From positions 1,860,001 through 1,924,000 of the forward strand of contig OZ006987.1 of assembly GCA_963931055.1 (NCBI GenBank): a stretch of 64,000 bases of DNA, given 5' to 3'. The notes under the pieces were generated by a model, which did not search any database, had not been told where the DNA came from, and saw only the letters and a program-made list of their open reading frames with translations. The stretch is from Coprenecus sp949297365. Lineage in GTDB: Bacteria; Bacteroidota; Bacteroidia; Bacteroidales; UBA932. Both the position numbers and the translations under genes were made by a program. The stretch's first letter is position 1. Every line of letters starts with the position of its first letter. Positions 49,748 through 58,661 of this stretch are shown piece after piece.

Positions 49748-50101
49748 TTATTCAATTGGAAGATTGTGTTGCTTCAAGAATGAAAGTTTATCCCAATACC
49801 CTCTTTGAAAGACGATTTTGTTATCTTTTACATGAAAAAATCCGCATCCACGAAGTCCAAGAGAGTCTTTCCATTCCATGATAGCCCATTCGCCATCTTC
49901 AAAAATATTTTCCACCATACAAACCATTTTAGCAGTGGCAAATTCATTCACAAACATTTTGTAGATTGATTCTTTACCTATTATTGGTTCGTTTGCGACT
50001 TGATGATTTACTGCATTAGTAGCATACAGCTCTGCTATATGATAAGCATCTGCTTTGTTAAAGCAATCTATCCATTTTTCCAAAACTTCTTTAGGCTTCA
50101 T
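49748..50101 (-). CDS. NTF2/SnoaL-like protein
   Basis: 117 residues with the SnoaL-like pattern: VLEKWIDCFNKADAYHIAELYATNAVNHQ at the start, then IIGKESIYKMF and a C-terminal GCGFFHVKDNKIVFQRGYWDKL. Such small cone-shaped folds bind small molecules or act as isomerases or hydrolases; the substrate here is unknown. It is opposite in direction to the resistance genes and 88 bases from the relaxase gene, possibly element cargo. Confidence 0.75.
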   Translation of the reverse strand: MKPKEVLEKWIDCFNKADAYHIAELYATNAVNHQVANEPIIGKESIYKMFVNEFATAKMVCMVENIFEDGEWAIMEWKDSLGLRGCGFFHVKDNKIVFQRGYWDKLSFLKQHNLPIE

Positions 50102-50189
50102 TTTTTATAAATTCTTAGGATTTTGATTCTGTAATAAAAACAATCTGTTTGGATGCATAGATACTTGATTTTATTAATAATAGGCTATT

Positions 50190-51593
50190 CTATATTCTAA
50201 ATCCTCTGGATTTTTGCTCTCTCTGCACCGAGTTACGTAGATTCTGCTGTAACTTTTCCCATTGTTCCTTAAACCATTGTACTATGGGTTGTCGGTTTAT
50301 GGTCAGCATAAGCTTACCACTATCCATCGGATGTTTCTCAACCCTAAAAATATCATTCTTGATGTCAAATTTCCACCTGTGTTCTTCGGAATAAATTTTG
50401 CCACTACATTGTATGGATTCTTTCTTTGTCAAGAGGTTTTCTATCATGTCTTTGGTAAACCCGATAACAGCGCATAATTTTTCCATTCTCAACATCTCTT
50501 TGAACATGGGAAACCATTTGTGGGCTTTTTCAAGCAAGGTGCTCAATCGTGATATTTCCTTGTCTTTGGCTTCAAGTTCTTGATTATGTATTCTTTGAAG
50601 ATTACGAATTTGTCTGCTATGCTGTTCCTGTATTTGTTGTATCTGAATTTTTAATTCATCAGTAGCTTTGTCCCGTTTGGTAATTTCCTGATGTAGCTGC
50701 TCGATGTGATGTTCCAGTTCTTTCAGCTTACCGCTTCCGAAAAGAGAACCTACACCGCTTGCTATGGCGGTAGCAGCATTGGTGGCTGTTTTCTTTAGTT
50801 TGTCCGTGCGTATCTCTGCTTTTACCTGTTTGAGTTCCTGTTCGGCAAGGCTTACTTGTTGTTCCTTGTGTCGCTTGGTTTCCTCTATACGTTGCAGTTC
50901 GGCTTTCTGCTTCTCAATGATGAAATCATTTCGTTCCAGATGCTCTTTACCTGTGACAGCTTTTGCCTGTCCACGTTCCATCAGGAGAATATCGGAAGCA
51001 AGGGTCTGCATGGTTGCCATATCCTCGTCATTGAGCTTTCGGCTCTTTCCAGTTTCATGGTTCATCCAGTCGAATACGACATGAGCATGATAATTTGGTT
51101 TGAACCATCTGTTACCGACTTGGAAGCTCTCCTTGTCTTCTGCTTCCGGCTGACCGTTCAGCCAATGCCCTTCGTCTTTATGCAGGAAAATCTGTAGCGG
51201 AGTGATGCCCCAGCGTCTTTGGCACTCTTCACCGAATTTGCGTACATCAGCCAGTGTGGTGTCCGGTCTGATAAGCAATACTCCTTCACGGATGGGTGAG
51301 CATCCCGCCACCTTGATAATCTTTCCATTCTTTCCCTTGCGTTCCCTTTCCTTTTCCTGCATGGCACGTCCGGTCTTTTCCTTGACCATTTGCTTGATAT
51401 TGTCATAATGAGTTCGCAGTTCGGGAGTGCCGAAGTCGGGATTTATCCACTGTTCGTTATCGGTGGAAAGTTCGGGAACGACATAGATTCTGGACTCCCC
51501 GATATTACGCATATACTCGGCAGTCCTTCGGTTGTGTGCCTCGCTCGATGCGATGTTGCAAGGCTTGATATGTATGCTTGATTTTGTTGCCAT
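50190..51593 (-). CDS. mobN2: MobV-family relaxase of the element
   Basis: A 467-residue relaxase that nicks oriT and pilots the strand during mobilization. The N-terminal catalytic domain (about residues 1-200) has the metal-binding HKDEGHW and YHAHVVFDWMNHETGK motifs of the MobV/Mob_Pre family, and SIHIKPCNIASSEAHNRR near the start. A long coiled coil (about 220-350) precedes a C-terminal domain. Named after mobN2 of NBU2 by position; the candidate oriT lies just upstream of its start. Confidence 0.88.
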   Translation of the reverse strand: MATKSSIHIKPCNIASSEAHNRRTAEYMRNIGESRIYVVPELSTDNEQWINPDFGTPELRTHYDNIKQMVKEKTGRAMQEKERERKGKNGKIIKVAGCSPIREGVLLIRPDTTLADVRKFGEECQRRWGITPLQIFLHKDEGHWLNGQPEAEDKESFQVGNRWFKPNYHAHVVFDWMNHETGKSRKLNDEDMATMQTLASDILLMERGQAKAVTGKEHLERNDFIIEKQKAELQRIEETKRHKEQQVSLAEQELKQVKAEIRTDKLKKTATNAATAIASGVGSLFGSGKLKELEHHIEQLHQEITKRDKATDELKIQIQQIQEQHSRQIRNLQRIHNQELEAKDKEISRLSTLLEKAHKWFPMFKEMLRMEKLCAVIGFTKDMIENLLTKKESIQCSGKIYSEEHRWKFDIKNDIFRVEKHPMDSGKLMLTINRQPIVQWFKEQWEKLQQNLRNSVQREQKSRGFRI

Positions 51594-51699
51594 AGCTTCT
51601 TTCCTTTGTTTACAATTGATTTACTTTGCTCGCTTTCGCAGAGGGGTTCTTAGGGGTAACCCATAAGCGGAGATTGCAAAGAGAGGGTCACTCTTTGCT

Positions 51700-51806
51700 C
51701 GGGGTTCTCAGGGGTGAAACGCCCTGAGTGGGTCATTAGGGCAAAGCCCTAATCCCCTCGGGAGAGCCCACAACTACGAAAGCGAAGCGTGTAGTTATAG
51801 TGGGCT
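51700..51806. other. Candidate origin of transfer (oriT) with three inverted repeats
   Basis: Directly upstream of the relaxase gene: CTCAGGG/CCCTGAG (51707-51713, 51722-51728), ATTAGGGC/GCCCTAAT (51735-51742, 51746-51753, 3-base loop), and an imperfect repeat AGCCCACAACTAC/GTAGTT-GTGGGCT (51765-51777, 51791-51806). Such clusters next to mob genes mark oriT in NBU elements. The last repeat could also act as terminator of the primase gene, whose stop it overlaps. Confidence 0.5.
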
Positions 51807-52764
51807 ATAACCGGAAGCCTTTCGGTTTCTTGGATAGCGTATCATTCCTCTTTTCGACAGATTGCGCTTGCTCTTTCCTATCGGCTATTCGTTTCTGTAA
51901 ATATTCGTTCAGATCTTTACATCCACTGTAGATTTGCGAGGCGTCACGTATATACCGGGTAGCATCATACTCCTTTCGGATTTGCTGTATTGCTTCCATT
52001 CCTGCACGGTCATTGTCAAAGAAACAGTGGATGCGCTCATAGCTTCCCAACGGATAGAGTGCCTTGGGAACATTGGCTACGGAATTAAGAACTATGTAAT
52101 CCTGTCTGTCGAAGTCGGGTGATTGCGGACAGCTTTCCAGCCTTAAAGTAAGAAAGGAAAGGTAATCCATAAATCCCTCAAAAACGTAACATGTACTCCT
52201 TGGTTTTCCTGACTGTCTGATATGGGATATTTCTTTTGGTGCGATACATCCCTTGAAATATCGGTTGCGAATTTCATATCCGCCTGATATGTTCGGAAAG
52301 GCAATGGCGAAATACCGTTTGCCGTTGTGGGTGAAACGGGCTTCCTTACATTCTCTTTTCGCCAGTGCCGTGTTTATCCCTCTTTCCTGTAGGTAGGCAA
52401 GCAGGGCAGGAGAAGCCAGCAGCACAATGTCCAATTGCTGAAAACTCGGTTCGGAAAATGATTGCTTGCCAAAAGAGAAAGACACGGGACGTATGTGTGG
52501 TATCTGTTCTTCGATTTTCTGTAGAAGATAAGGCACATAGTCGGAACAGTAGAGTTCCTGTGCCAGTGCGATGATATTTCCACCTTTGCCGATTGCGAAA
52601 TCATACCATTGGTTGCGCTCGGTATTTACTTTGAACGAGGGTTCTGTCTCTTCCCGTAACGGGGATTTGTACCATAGGTTAATACCTTGCTGCTTGACGG
52701 GAGAATATCCCAAACTGTACAGAAAATCCGCTATCCTGATTTGTTTTGCTGTCTGTATATCCAT
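51805..52764 (-). CDS. prmN2: Toprim primase of the element
   Basis: A 319-residue primase-like protein. The N-terminal part (about residues 1-85) resembles a CHC2 zinc-finger domain but without the full cysteine set (ADFLYSLGYSPVKQQGINLWYKSPLREETEPSFKV). The Toprim domain has FEGFMDYLSFLTL (Glu) and HCFFDNDRAGMEAI (DxD). It should prime replication or the second strand of the excised element. Start is 216 bases from the RepA-like gene, with the iteron-like region between. Confidence 0.85.
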   Translation of the reverse strand: MDIQTAKQIRIADFLYSLGYSPVKQQGINLWYKSPLREETEPSFKVNTERNQWYDFAIGKGGNIIALAQELYCSDYVPYLLQKIEEQIPHIRPVSFSFGKQSFSEPSFQQLDIVLLASPALLAYLQERGINTALAKRECKEARFTHNGKRYFAIAFPNISGGYEIRNRYFKGCIAPKEISHIRQSGKPRSTCYVFEGFMDYLSFLTLRLESCPQSPDFDRQDYIVLNSVANVPKALYPLGSYERIHCFFDNDRAGMEAIQQIRKEYDATRYIRDASQIYSGCKDLNEYLQKRIADRKEQAQSVEKRNDTLSKKPKGFRL

Positions 52765-52814
52765 AATAAGATGAGTGTTTGAATAATGGTTGGAATATTT
52801 ATTTCTCTTTTCGC

Positions 52815-52966
52815 CCGTACTTTTTTATGAAGTACGGTCTGTATAATCACTTCACTTTATCTTCGTATATATAGGATACGGTAATAAAGTGAAGCGCTTT
52901 TCTATTCCCTACAACCGCTTCGCTTTATTCTTAATATATAGACCTGCCGAATAAAGTGAAGTGATT
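52815..52966. repeat. Iteron-like inverted repeats, candidate replication origin
   Basis: A 16-bp sequence AATCACTTCACTTTAT (52845-52860) is repeated inverted as ATAAAGTGAAGTGATT (52951-52966). Inside lies a second pair: ATAAAGTGAAGCG (52884-52896) and CGCTTCGCTTTAT (52917-52929, one mismatch). A third palindrome, CCGTACTT/AAGTACGG, is at 52815-52822 and 52830-52837. Four copies of the ATAAAGTGAAG unit between a RepA-like ATPase and a primase look like an oriV. The function is inferred. Confidence 0.6.
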
Positions 52967-52980
52967 ACAGGTTATACGGT

Positions 52981-54072
52981 CTAATAGTGAAAGTCCGGCT
53001 TGAACGTGTATTTCCTGCCGTTCTCCTGTACTATCATCCGTTTGTTCCGGAGCATGGTGATAAGTGATACCGCTTTTTGATGGTTCAGTTTTACACCTAC
53101 CGACATATATGACTTGATTAAGGAGGTTTCCAGATCCTTGTAGCCGTATTCCTCTTTCAGTCCGAAAGCCGCTTCCAGTGCTATGCGGTGCTGCTGTTCG
53201 CTAATATGTCTGTAAGGGTCAAACTTTTCCTCTTCCGGTCTTCCGGGTTTCTTCGCTTCGGGTCTGTACCCCTCTATGAGTTCAGGCAATGCATTGTCGT
53301 TGATACGGAAAGCGAAAGGCTCGAAATCCATTGCACGGATGTGCATGGCTGAAACATTGCTTATATCCCCGTTGCTCTTGTCCTTTTCCACCAGCAGAAC
53401 GGTTTCCGCCTTGTTGTTCAGCTCCGTACCGATATGCCCTCTTGCGTTTTCATCGCCTTTGTTCTGGTGGAGTATCGTATGGATGTGTATCTGCCTGTCA
53501 TCCGTCCACTGCATCAGTTTGGATATAATGCGTGTCGATTCTCCCGGACTGTTGATGTCATATACCATATCACGGATGCCGTCTATGATTACAAGCCCTA
53601 TGTCCGGTGTATTATAGATAGCCTGTTCGACAATCCTGATACGCTGTTCGGGCGTGTATTTCCTCAAAGCGAGAAACTCCAGATGTTCATTGTCCCTGTC
53701 ATCAGGAAGATCAGCAAGCCGTAAAATACGTTTCATGACTTTCAGACAGTGATAATGGCTTTGTTCCGTGTCCACATAAAGAATCTTCCTTTTTTCTTCC
53801 GGTAGTTCCGCAACATACCGCAGTACCGTACCGTTTTTCAATGCGGCGGCTACGATAGCCGATACATTGAAAGTCTTTTTACTCTTGGCTTTGCCGATGG
53901 ATGCACTGAAATTGCCCAGTGTACCAATGACCGAACCTTGCACTTTTAGAATCTCAGGTGCTTTTTCGTAGATTTTCGACAGACTCAGGCGTGAAGCTTG
54001 CCAAAGGATTATTGCCTGTTCTGCCGAAATCTCCTTTATTTCTTTCATATAGTCCATAAGCATACCTCCCAT
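52981..54072 (-). CDS. RepA-like RecA-fold ATPase
   Basis: A 363-residue hexameric-helicase-type ATPase of the kind found in Bacteroides mobilizable elements. The P-loop region is NFSASIGKAKSKKTFNVSAIV (an atypical Walker A), with Walker B LVIIDGIRDMVYD and a QxDxR-like HTILHQNKGDENARGHIGTEL segment. A C-terminal winged-helix-like part follows (about 290-363). It probably opens the origin next to its 3' end and works with the primase. The start overlaps the DUF3853 stop (TAATG). Confidence 0.85.
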   Translation of the reverse strand: MGGMLMDYMKEIKEISAEQAIILWQASRLSLSKIYEKAPEILKVQGSVIGTLGNFSASIGKAKSKKTFNVSAIVAAALKNGTVLRYVAELPEEKRKILYVDTEQSHYHCLKVMKRILRLADLPDDRDNEHLEFLALRKYTPEQRIRIVEQAIYNTPDIGLVIIDGIRDMVYDINSPGESTRIISKLMQWTDDRQIHIHTILHQNKGDENARGHIGTELNNKAETVLLVEKDKSNGDISNVSAMHIRAMDFEPFAFRINDNALPELIEGYRPEAKKPGRPEEEKFDPYRHISEQQHRIALEAAFGLKEEYGYKDLETSLIKSYMSVGVKLNHQKAVSLITMLRNKRMIVQENGRKYTFKPDFHY

Positions 54073-54380
54073 TATTTCCGTCCTCCTGTTTTCTTCCCGG
54101 CAAGCTCAAGAGCCAATTCCGCATCTACGATAATCTTGCGCCCTATCTGGGTAATCGCCTTGTCTATCTTACCGCTTTTCTTTATGCGGTTGGCAGTGGG
54201 CAGACTGCACCCGAACAGTTTGGCTATACCGAGTATTCCGTACACATACTTCTTTTCCGTGTCTGTAACGGGTTGCGGCAATGCTTCGGCCTGACCTGAA
54301 GCGTGCTTACTCAGGAATATGAATTCTTCGCCTGTCATCTGCCAGACGGGTTTTGATAATAATTCTTGGATATTTGTCAT
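54072..54380 (-). CDS. DUF3853 helix-turn-helix protein
   Basis: 102 residues: WQMTGEEFIFLSKHA near the start and a MerR/excisionase-like HTH, YGILGIAKLFGCSLPTANRIKKSGKIDKAITQIGRKIIVD, as in DUF3853 proteins of Bacteroidales mobile elements. It may be a DNA-binding recombination-directionality or replication-initiation factor. It overlaps the RepA-like gene by one base, so both are expressed together. A -7-like TAATTTTG is at 54450-54457 on the minus strand. Confidence 0.8.
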   Translation of the reverse strand: MTNIQELLSKPVWQMTGEEFIFLSKHASGQAEALPQPVTDTEKKYVYGILGIAKLFGCSLPTANRIKKSGKIDKAITQIGRKIIVDAELALELAGKKTGGRK

Positions 54381-54536
54381 CGTCCAATCTATTTAGTCGT
54401 TAAACAATCAGCCCTGCGCACTGGCTGTTATTTCTGTTCTCGAACGATGCAAAATTAGGTAGGGTTATGAGTGGTAAGGATGGGGACGGTACAAACTGAA
54501 TATCATTGTATCTTATTGAATATCAGAAAATAAAAA

Positions 54537-54564
54537 TACCACTCAAAAATTATTTTGAGTGGTA
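54537..54564 (-). terminator. Terminator after the 340-residue element gene
   Basis: TACCACTCAAAA (54537-54548) and TTTTGAGTGGTA (54553-54564) form a perfect 12-bp stem with a 4-base loop, followed on the minus strand by TTTTTATTTT. It separates the integrase-side genes from the DUF3853-RepA-primase genes. Confidence 0.75.
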
Positions 54565-54603
54565 AAAGTGGAACTTTCGTAAAGTATCAGGATATATTAC
54601 GGA

Positions 54604-55623
54604 TTATCTGAATATATGTTCCATTTCCTTGGCGAAATTTTGGTTGCTGTCACTGGGGAAATCTGAAACAGGCTCCTTGTACTTGGATTTGTAGTAGCTG
54701 TCGTCAATATCCAGCAGTTTCAGTATTCTGTCTTTCCATTTGTCCCTGTCCTGTTTGGAGAGTTTCTCGCTCATCAGGAATATCAGATAGCATACACGTA
54801 TTTTCTCTCTCGGTTTTATTTTCAGCTTACAGTTGCAGGGGTGAAGATTCATATTGGCATAGAAATCCAGTGCGGAAATTTCTTCGAACTGTTCTCCTAT
54901 GCACACCTCATGAATGAGCGAAAGTAATTTCATGCTGAAATATTCCTGTTGTTCTTCTGTCGTTTCCTGCTGACTGATTGGCTCGCTTGATTTATTCTCT
55001 TGCTTTCCGTCAGGAATGTATTTCTTCAATATATCCAGAAAAAGGCAGCTTTGACGGTATATGTCCGCACAACAGTTCTTCATGTATTGGAATGCCTCTG
55101 TTCTTGCAGCCTTTTGCTGATCATAGAGTTTGTTCAGTTTGGCTTTTTCCCTGTCATATTCAGCCTTGCAGCGTTCATATTCTTTCTCTGCCTGTTTTTC
55201 CTCTTCGGCTGTATGCTCCCTGTAACCAATGGAATCATACCTGTTGTTGGCTTCATTCAGCGGCTTGCTCAGACTTCTTGTAACATCCAGCTGGGCTTCA
55301 ATTTCCTGAGAATACCTTTCCATGTGCTGATAGCAAGCACGTTCTATGGCTCTGTCACTTAACGGGCGTATCTCATAAGCCTGTATGCTCTTTTCTATTT
55401 CAGTTTTCAGGCTGTTGAGTATCAAGGTGTATTGCTCTTTTTGCTTGTCAAGCACCAGTTCAAGGATAGCGGCTTCAAAGGATTTCATGTCATTATACTC
55501 CTGATAGAAATCCGATATGAATTTCTGCCTGTCAAAAGAAAAAGCGTAATTATCTATATAGTCTCTGTATATTCTGTTGAGTTCTCCATATTGGGGAATC
55601 ATCGTCTGTATCTTTCCTGCCAT
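54604..55623 (-). CDS. Element protein of unknown function, coiled-coil rich
   Basis: About 339 residues from the ATG at 55623 (the longer frame starts with TTG). The middle (about residues 120-190) is strongly coiled-coil (EEEKQAEKEYERCKAEYD), and the C-terminal part has a Cys pair in NLHPCNCKLKIKPREKIRVC. No catalytic motif recognised. It starts 10 bases after the DUF1016 nuclease gene and is probably co-transcribed with it. A regulatory or accessory role is a guess. Confidence 0.7.
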   Translation of the reverse strand: MAGKIQTMIPQYGELNRIYRDYIDNYAFSFDRQKFISDFYQEYNDMKSFEAAILELVLDKQKEQYTLILNSLKTEIEKSIQAYEIRPLSDRAIERACYQHMERYSQEIEAQLDVTRSLSKPLNEANNRYDSIGYREHTAEEEKQAEKEYERCKAEYDREKAKLNKLYDQQKAARTEAFQYMKNCCADIYRQSCLFLDILKKYIPDGKQENKSSEPISQQETTEEQQEYFSMKLLSLIHEVCIGEQFEEISALDFYANMNLHPCNCKLKIKPREKIRVCYLIFLMSEKLSKQDRDKWKDRILKLLDIDDSYYKSKYKEPVSDFPSDSNQNFAKEMEHIFR

Positions 55624-55633
55624 ATACTTTATA

Positions 55634-56926
55634 TTATGGGTTCTTGTCCTTGTCAAGGAATAAGGTCAGTTCTTCTTCCACTTCTTCTATACTCGGTAGG
55701 GCAGATTTCAGATTTTCGGGTACTGCCTTGCTCAATTGATAGTCGCTGATACCTATCGGCTGGTCATATCCAGCCAAGGCATATTGTGCCACGACCTCAT
55801 CCTTACCCCTGCACAGCAAAAGACCGATGGTCTTGTTATCATTTTCTCCCCTCAGTTTATCATCTACAACATTGATATAGAAATTTAACTGCCCTGCATA
55901 TTCCGGTTTGAATGGCGTTGCTTTCAATTCCACGACAACATAGGCATGGAGCTTGATATTATATAGGATCAGGTCGGCGAAAAAGTCACTGTCCCCAATC
56001 TGGAAATGTTTTTGTCTGGCAACAAAAGCAAAGCCGTTACCCATTTCCAGCAAGTAACGGGTTACATGCTTTACCAACTGTTCTTCTATATCCCTTTCGT
56101 CAGCCTTTTCCTTTGCTCCTGCCAAGTCAAAGATATACGGGTCTTTTAACAGATAATTGGCAAGATCGCTTTGAGGTGCCGGAAGTGTGGCAGTGAAGTT
56201 GTTTACCTTGTTACTCTTGATTTGTCTGTCATACAGATTACTTTCAATCTGCATTTTCAGCACATTACTGCTCCAACCCATTTCTACAGATTGTTTCATA
56301 TACCAATACCTTACGCCCAATGGTAGCGGATTATTGAGTATGACCATATGGCTTGCCCAATTTATTCTTGCAATCGGTGACGCCAAGAATAAATCTTCTA
56401 TATCCTCTATTTTTATTTTATAGATGGTTGCTACTGTTTTTGCTACATTCTGAAATTGCGCAGGAACCTCCTGCGTAATTTCTAAAGATTGATTATCAGC
56501 TGATTGTATTTGCGCAGTAAGCTCCTGCGTAAATTGTCCGCTATTGAGTTTAAGGACTTCATTAGTAATGTTTTGAATATTAGGGACTGACAGTATTGAA
56601 TCTACTTCAATAAAACTACGAAGTACATTTAACGGATATAAACGAGCAAACTGGCACATATAAGTAAGATTACGCTCCGAATATCCCTTCTTTTCAGGAT
56701 AATTGAATCTGATTGCCTGTGCCAACTTCTTGATAATTTTACCACCCCAGCCATGCAGGTTTTGGTGGTACAGTATATAATTGCCCATTTTCCAGTAATG
56801 GAACAACATTTGGGCATTAGCTGCGGTAATGAGCCGGACTTGTGCCTGTTCTATTTCCGAACCGACAGCATGGACAAAAGCGTCAAAGCGTCCTTTCTCT
56901 ATATTATGTTCGTTGTTATTCTCCAT
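55634..56926 (-). CDS. DUF1016/YhcG family PDDEXK nuclease
   Basis: A 430-residue protein: an N-terminal DUF1016 domain (about residues 10-180, YWKMGNYILYHQNLHGWGGKIIKKLAQ) and a C-terminal PD-(D/E)xK nuclease domain with DSDFFADLILYNIKLHAYVVVELKATPFKPEYAGQL (about 300-335). This family is common on mobile elements and restriction-like loci, but its function is not settled; a defence or DNA-repair role is possible. A Gln/Ser-rich insertion near 140-160 separates the parts. It lies 66 bases after the integrase gene. Confidence 0.88.
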   Translation of the reverse strand: MENNNEHNIEKGRFDAFVHAVGSEIEQAQVRLITAANAQMLFHYWKMGNYILYHQNLHGWGGKIIKKLAQAIRFNYPEKKGYSERNLTYMCQFARLYPLNVLRSFIEVDSILSVPNIQNITNEVLKLNSGQFTQELTAQIQSADNQSLEITQEVPAQFQNVAKTVATIYKIKIEDIEDLFLASPIARINWASHMVILNNPLPLGVRYWYMKQSVEMGWSSNVLKMQIESNLYDRQIKSNKVNNFTATLPAPQSDLANYLLKDPYIFDLAGAKEKADERDIEEQLVKHVTRYLLEMGNGFAFVARQKHFQIGDSDFFADLILYNIKLHAYVVVELKATPFKPEYAGQLNFYINVVDDKLRGENDNKTIGLLLCRGKDEVVAQYALAGYDQPIGISDYQLSKAVPENLKSALPSIEEVEEELTLFLDKDKNP

Positions 56927-56992
56927 ATCACTAACTATTACTTAACAAAGATAACTCTAATAATGGATAATCTGTGAAACTGACTGATACTT

Positions 56993-58273
56993 TTAGAGTT
57001 GGTTAAACTTGTTCATTGCATTGGCCTTAATATCATCTGCTATGTCAATGTAAGGCTTCATGGCTTTATAATCACTGTGCCCTGTCCATTTCATTACAAC
57101 CTGTGCAGGAATACCGAGAGCCAGTGCATTACAGATGAATGTCCTTCTTCCTGCATGTGTGCTGAGTAATGCGTATTTCGGTGTAACTTCATCTATACGT
57201 TCATTTCCTTTGTAGTAGGTTTCACGTATAGGTTCGTTAATTTCTGCCAGTTCTCCCAGTTCTTTCAGATAATCATTCATTTTCTGATTGCTGATAACAG
57301 GCAATGCCATGTGGTTTTCAAAATGGATGTCCTTGTATTTTTCAAGTATGGCTTTACTGTACTTGTTCAGTTCAATACTCAGACTATCTGCCGTTTTAAC
57401 GGTGGTGACTTCTATATGGTCGGACTTGACATCACTTCTCTTTAGGTTACGAACATCTGAATAACGCAGACTGGTAAAGCAACAGAACAGGAAAACATCC
57501 CGGACACGTTCCAGATACTGTTTGTCTTTGGGTATCTGATAATCTTTTAGTCTGTTCAACTCTTCCCATGTCAGGAAGATTACCTTCTTGGGTGTGGTTT
57601 TCAATTTCGGTTTGAACGTATCGTATGCTATATTCTGGTGATAGTCTTTCTTGAAGCTCCATCGCAGGAACCATTTAAGAAATCCCATTTGCTTGCCGAT
57701 GGTACTGTTCCTCATATCCTTTTTGTCTCGCAGGAAATTGACATACTCGTTCAAACCGAACTCATCGAAATACTCAAAGGTCACATCTTCCTTGAACTCC
57801 TTGAGGTGATTTTTAACGGCTGCAAACTTTTCGTATGTGGATTCAGTCCAGTTATTCTGGTTGCCGCATTCTTTTACAAATTCATCGAATACCTCCCAAA
57901 AACTTATCTTTACGTCTTCCTGGTCTTCACTTGTATCTTTCATCCGCAGGTTGAATGCGTCCTTTAGCTGTTTGGTAGTGGGCATGGCTTCCTGTACCTC
58001 AAATTCCTTGAACACGTTTTGAATTTCGGTATAGTATTTCAGCAGATCGGCATTGATTTCAGATGCACTTTGCTTTAGTTTGTTGGTACACCCGTTCTTC
58101 ACTCGCTGCTTGTCAGCATCCCACTTGGCTACATCAATGCGGTAACCCGTTGTAAACTCAATGCGCTGACTTGCGTATATGACACGCATACGGATAGGCA
58201 CGTTCTCCACGATTGGCACACCGTTCTTCTTCCGGCTTTCCAATGCAAAAATGATGTTTCGTTTGATATTCAT
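56993..58273 (-). CDS. intN2: Tyrosine recombinase integrase of the element
   Basis: A 427-residue phage-type integrase that inserts and excises the element at the tRNA-Ser 3' end. The N-terminal AP2-like arm domain is followed by a SAM-like core-binding domain (about residues 125-215) and the catalytic domain with Arg in TSLRYSDVRNLK, the HAGRR box (LLSTHAGRRTFIC), GHSDYKAMKPYI and the Tyr in that segment. The ATG at 58273 follows a strong promoter; the longer frame is not used. It lies 150 bases from attR. Confidence 0.93.
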   Translation of the reverse strand: MNIKRNIIFALESRKKNGVPIVENVPIRMRVIYASQRIEFTTGYRIDVAKWDADKQRVKNGCTNKLKQSASEINADLLKYYTEIQNVFKEFEVQEAMPTTKQLKDAFNLRMKDTSEDQEDVKISFWEVFDEFVKECGNQNNWTESTYEKFAAVKNHLKEFKEDVTFEYFDEFGLNEYVNFLRDKKDMRNSTIGKQMGFLKWFLRWSFKKDYHQNIAYDTFKPKLKTTPKKVIFLTWEELNRLKDYQIPKDKQYLERVRDVFLFCCFTSLRYSDVRNLKRSDVKSDHIEVTTVKTADSLSIELNKYSKAILEKYKDIHFENHMALPVISNQKMNDYLKELGELAEINEPIRETYYKGNERIDEVTPKYALLSTHAGRRTFICNALALGIPAQVVMKWTGHSDYKAMKPYIDIADDIKANAMNKFNQL

Positions 58274-58300
58274 AATTGGGTGCGTTTGAAATTCTACACC

Positions 58301-58332
58301 CAAATATACACCCAATATTTGGAATAGCAAAA
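58301..58332 (-). promoter_or_regulatory. Promoter of the integrase gene
   Basis: On the minus strand TTTG (58331-58328), a 19-base spacer and TATATTTG (58308-58301) match the consensus, 27 bases before the integrase ATG. It decides for the 58273 start. Confidence 0.65.
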
Positions 58333-58422
58333 GATATTCAGAAAGATTTAGATTTACTATGTACTCCAAATAGTGCTTGATTATTAATGATTTGCAATTT
58401 TACGATATTTCTTAAATATGTA

Positions 58423-58447
58423 GGTTCGAGAGCCTCTCTCTCCGCAA
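58423..58447 (+). repeat. Right attachment site copy (attR)
   Basis: A 25-base copy of the tRNA-Ser 3' end (GGTTCGA...CTCTCCGCAA) with four mismatches to attL. The mismatches would weaken the T-arm and acceptor pairing, so this half is probably the element's own att sequence, with chromosomal DNA resuming after the core. Confidence 0.8.
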
Positions 58448-58500
58448 AAGGGAACGAAGAAGCCGCAGAGCTTGCTCTAGCGGCTTTTTTGTTCCCTTTT
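58446..58500 (+). terminator. Displaced tRNA-Ser terminator
   Basis: A large two-part hairpin: outer arms AAAAGGGAAC (58446-58455) and GTTCCCTTTT (58491-58500), inner arms AAGCCGCAGAGC (58460-58471) and GCTCTAGCGGCTT (58474-58486, one bulged A), followed by a T run. It immediately follows attR, so it was probably the terminator of the tRNA before insertion. Confidence 0.7.
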
Positions 58501-58661
58501 GCAATGCCCGCCGCAGGCGGTGAGGGATGTGCGACCATCGGGAGCAAATCCCTGGAGGGAGCATCACCTGCGTGCTTTTCAGCCGGTGAGAGTTACCCAT
58601 GAAGCACTATTCAGTTTGTTAATGTACTGATTTCCAGACGTATCTCTCTGGTGCGGGAACC

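Larger units (their letters stand above)
47225..58447. mobile_element. NBU2-like mobilizable element integrated in tRNA-Ser
   Basis: An 11.2-kb insertion between two copies of the tRNA-Ser 3' core. It is clearly AT-richer than its flanks and encodes a tyrosine integrase at the right end, a DUF1016 nuclease, DUF3853, a RepA-like ATPase, a primase, a MobV relaxase, and at the left macrolide efflux and lincosamide nucleotidyltransferase genes. Size, tRNA-Ser target and the mef/linA cargo match the described Bacteroides element NBU2. It has no conjugation apparatus, so transfer needs a helper such as CTnDOT-type elements (established for NBUs). The host tRNA has lost its adjacent terminator to the far end. 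Confidence 0.92.
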
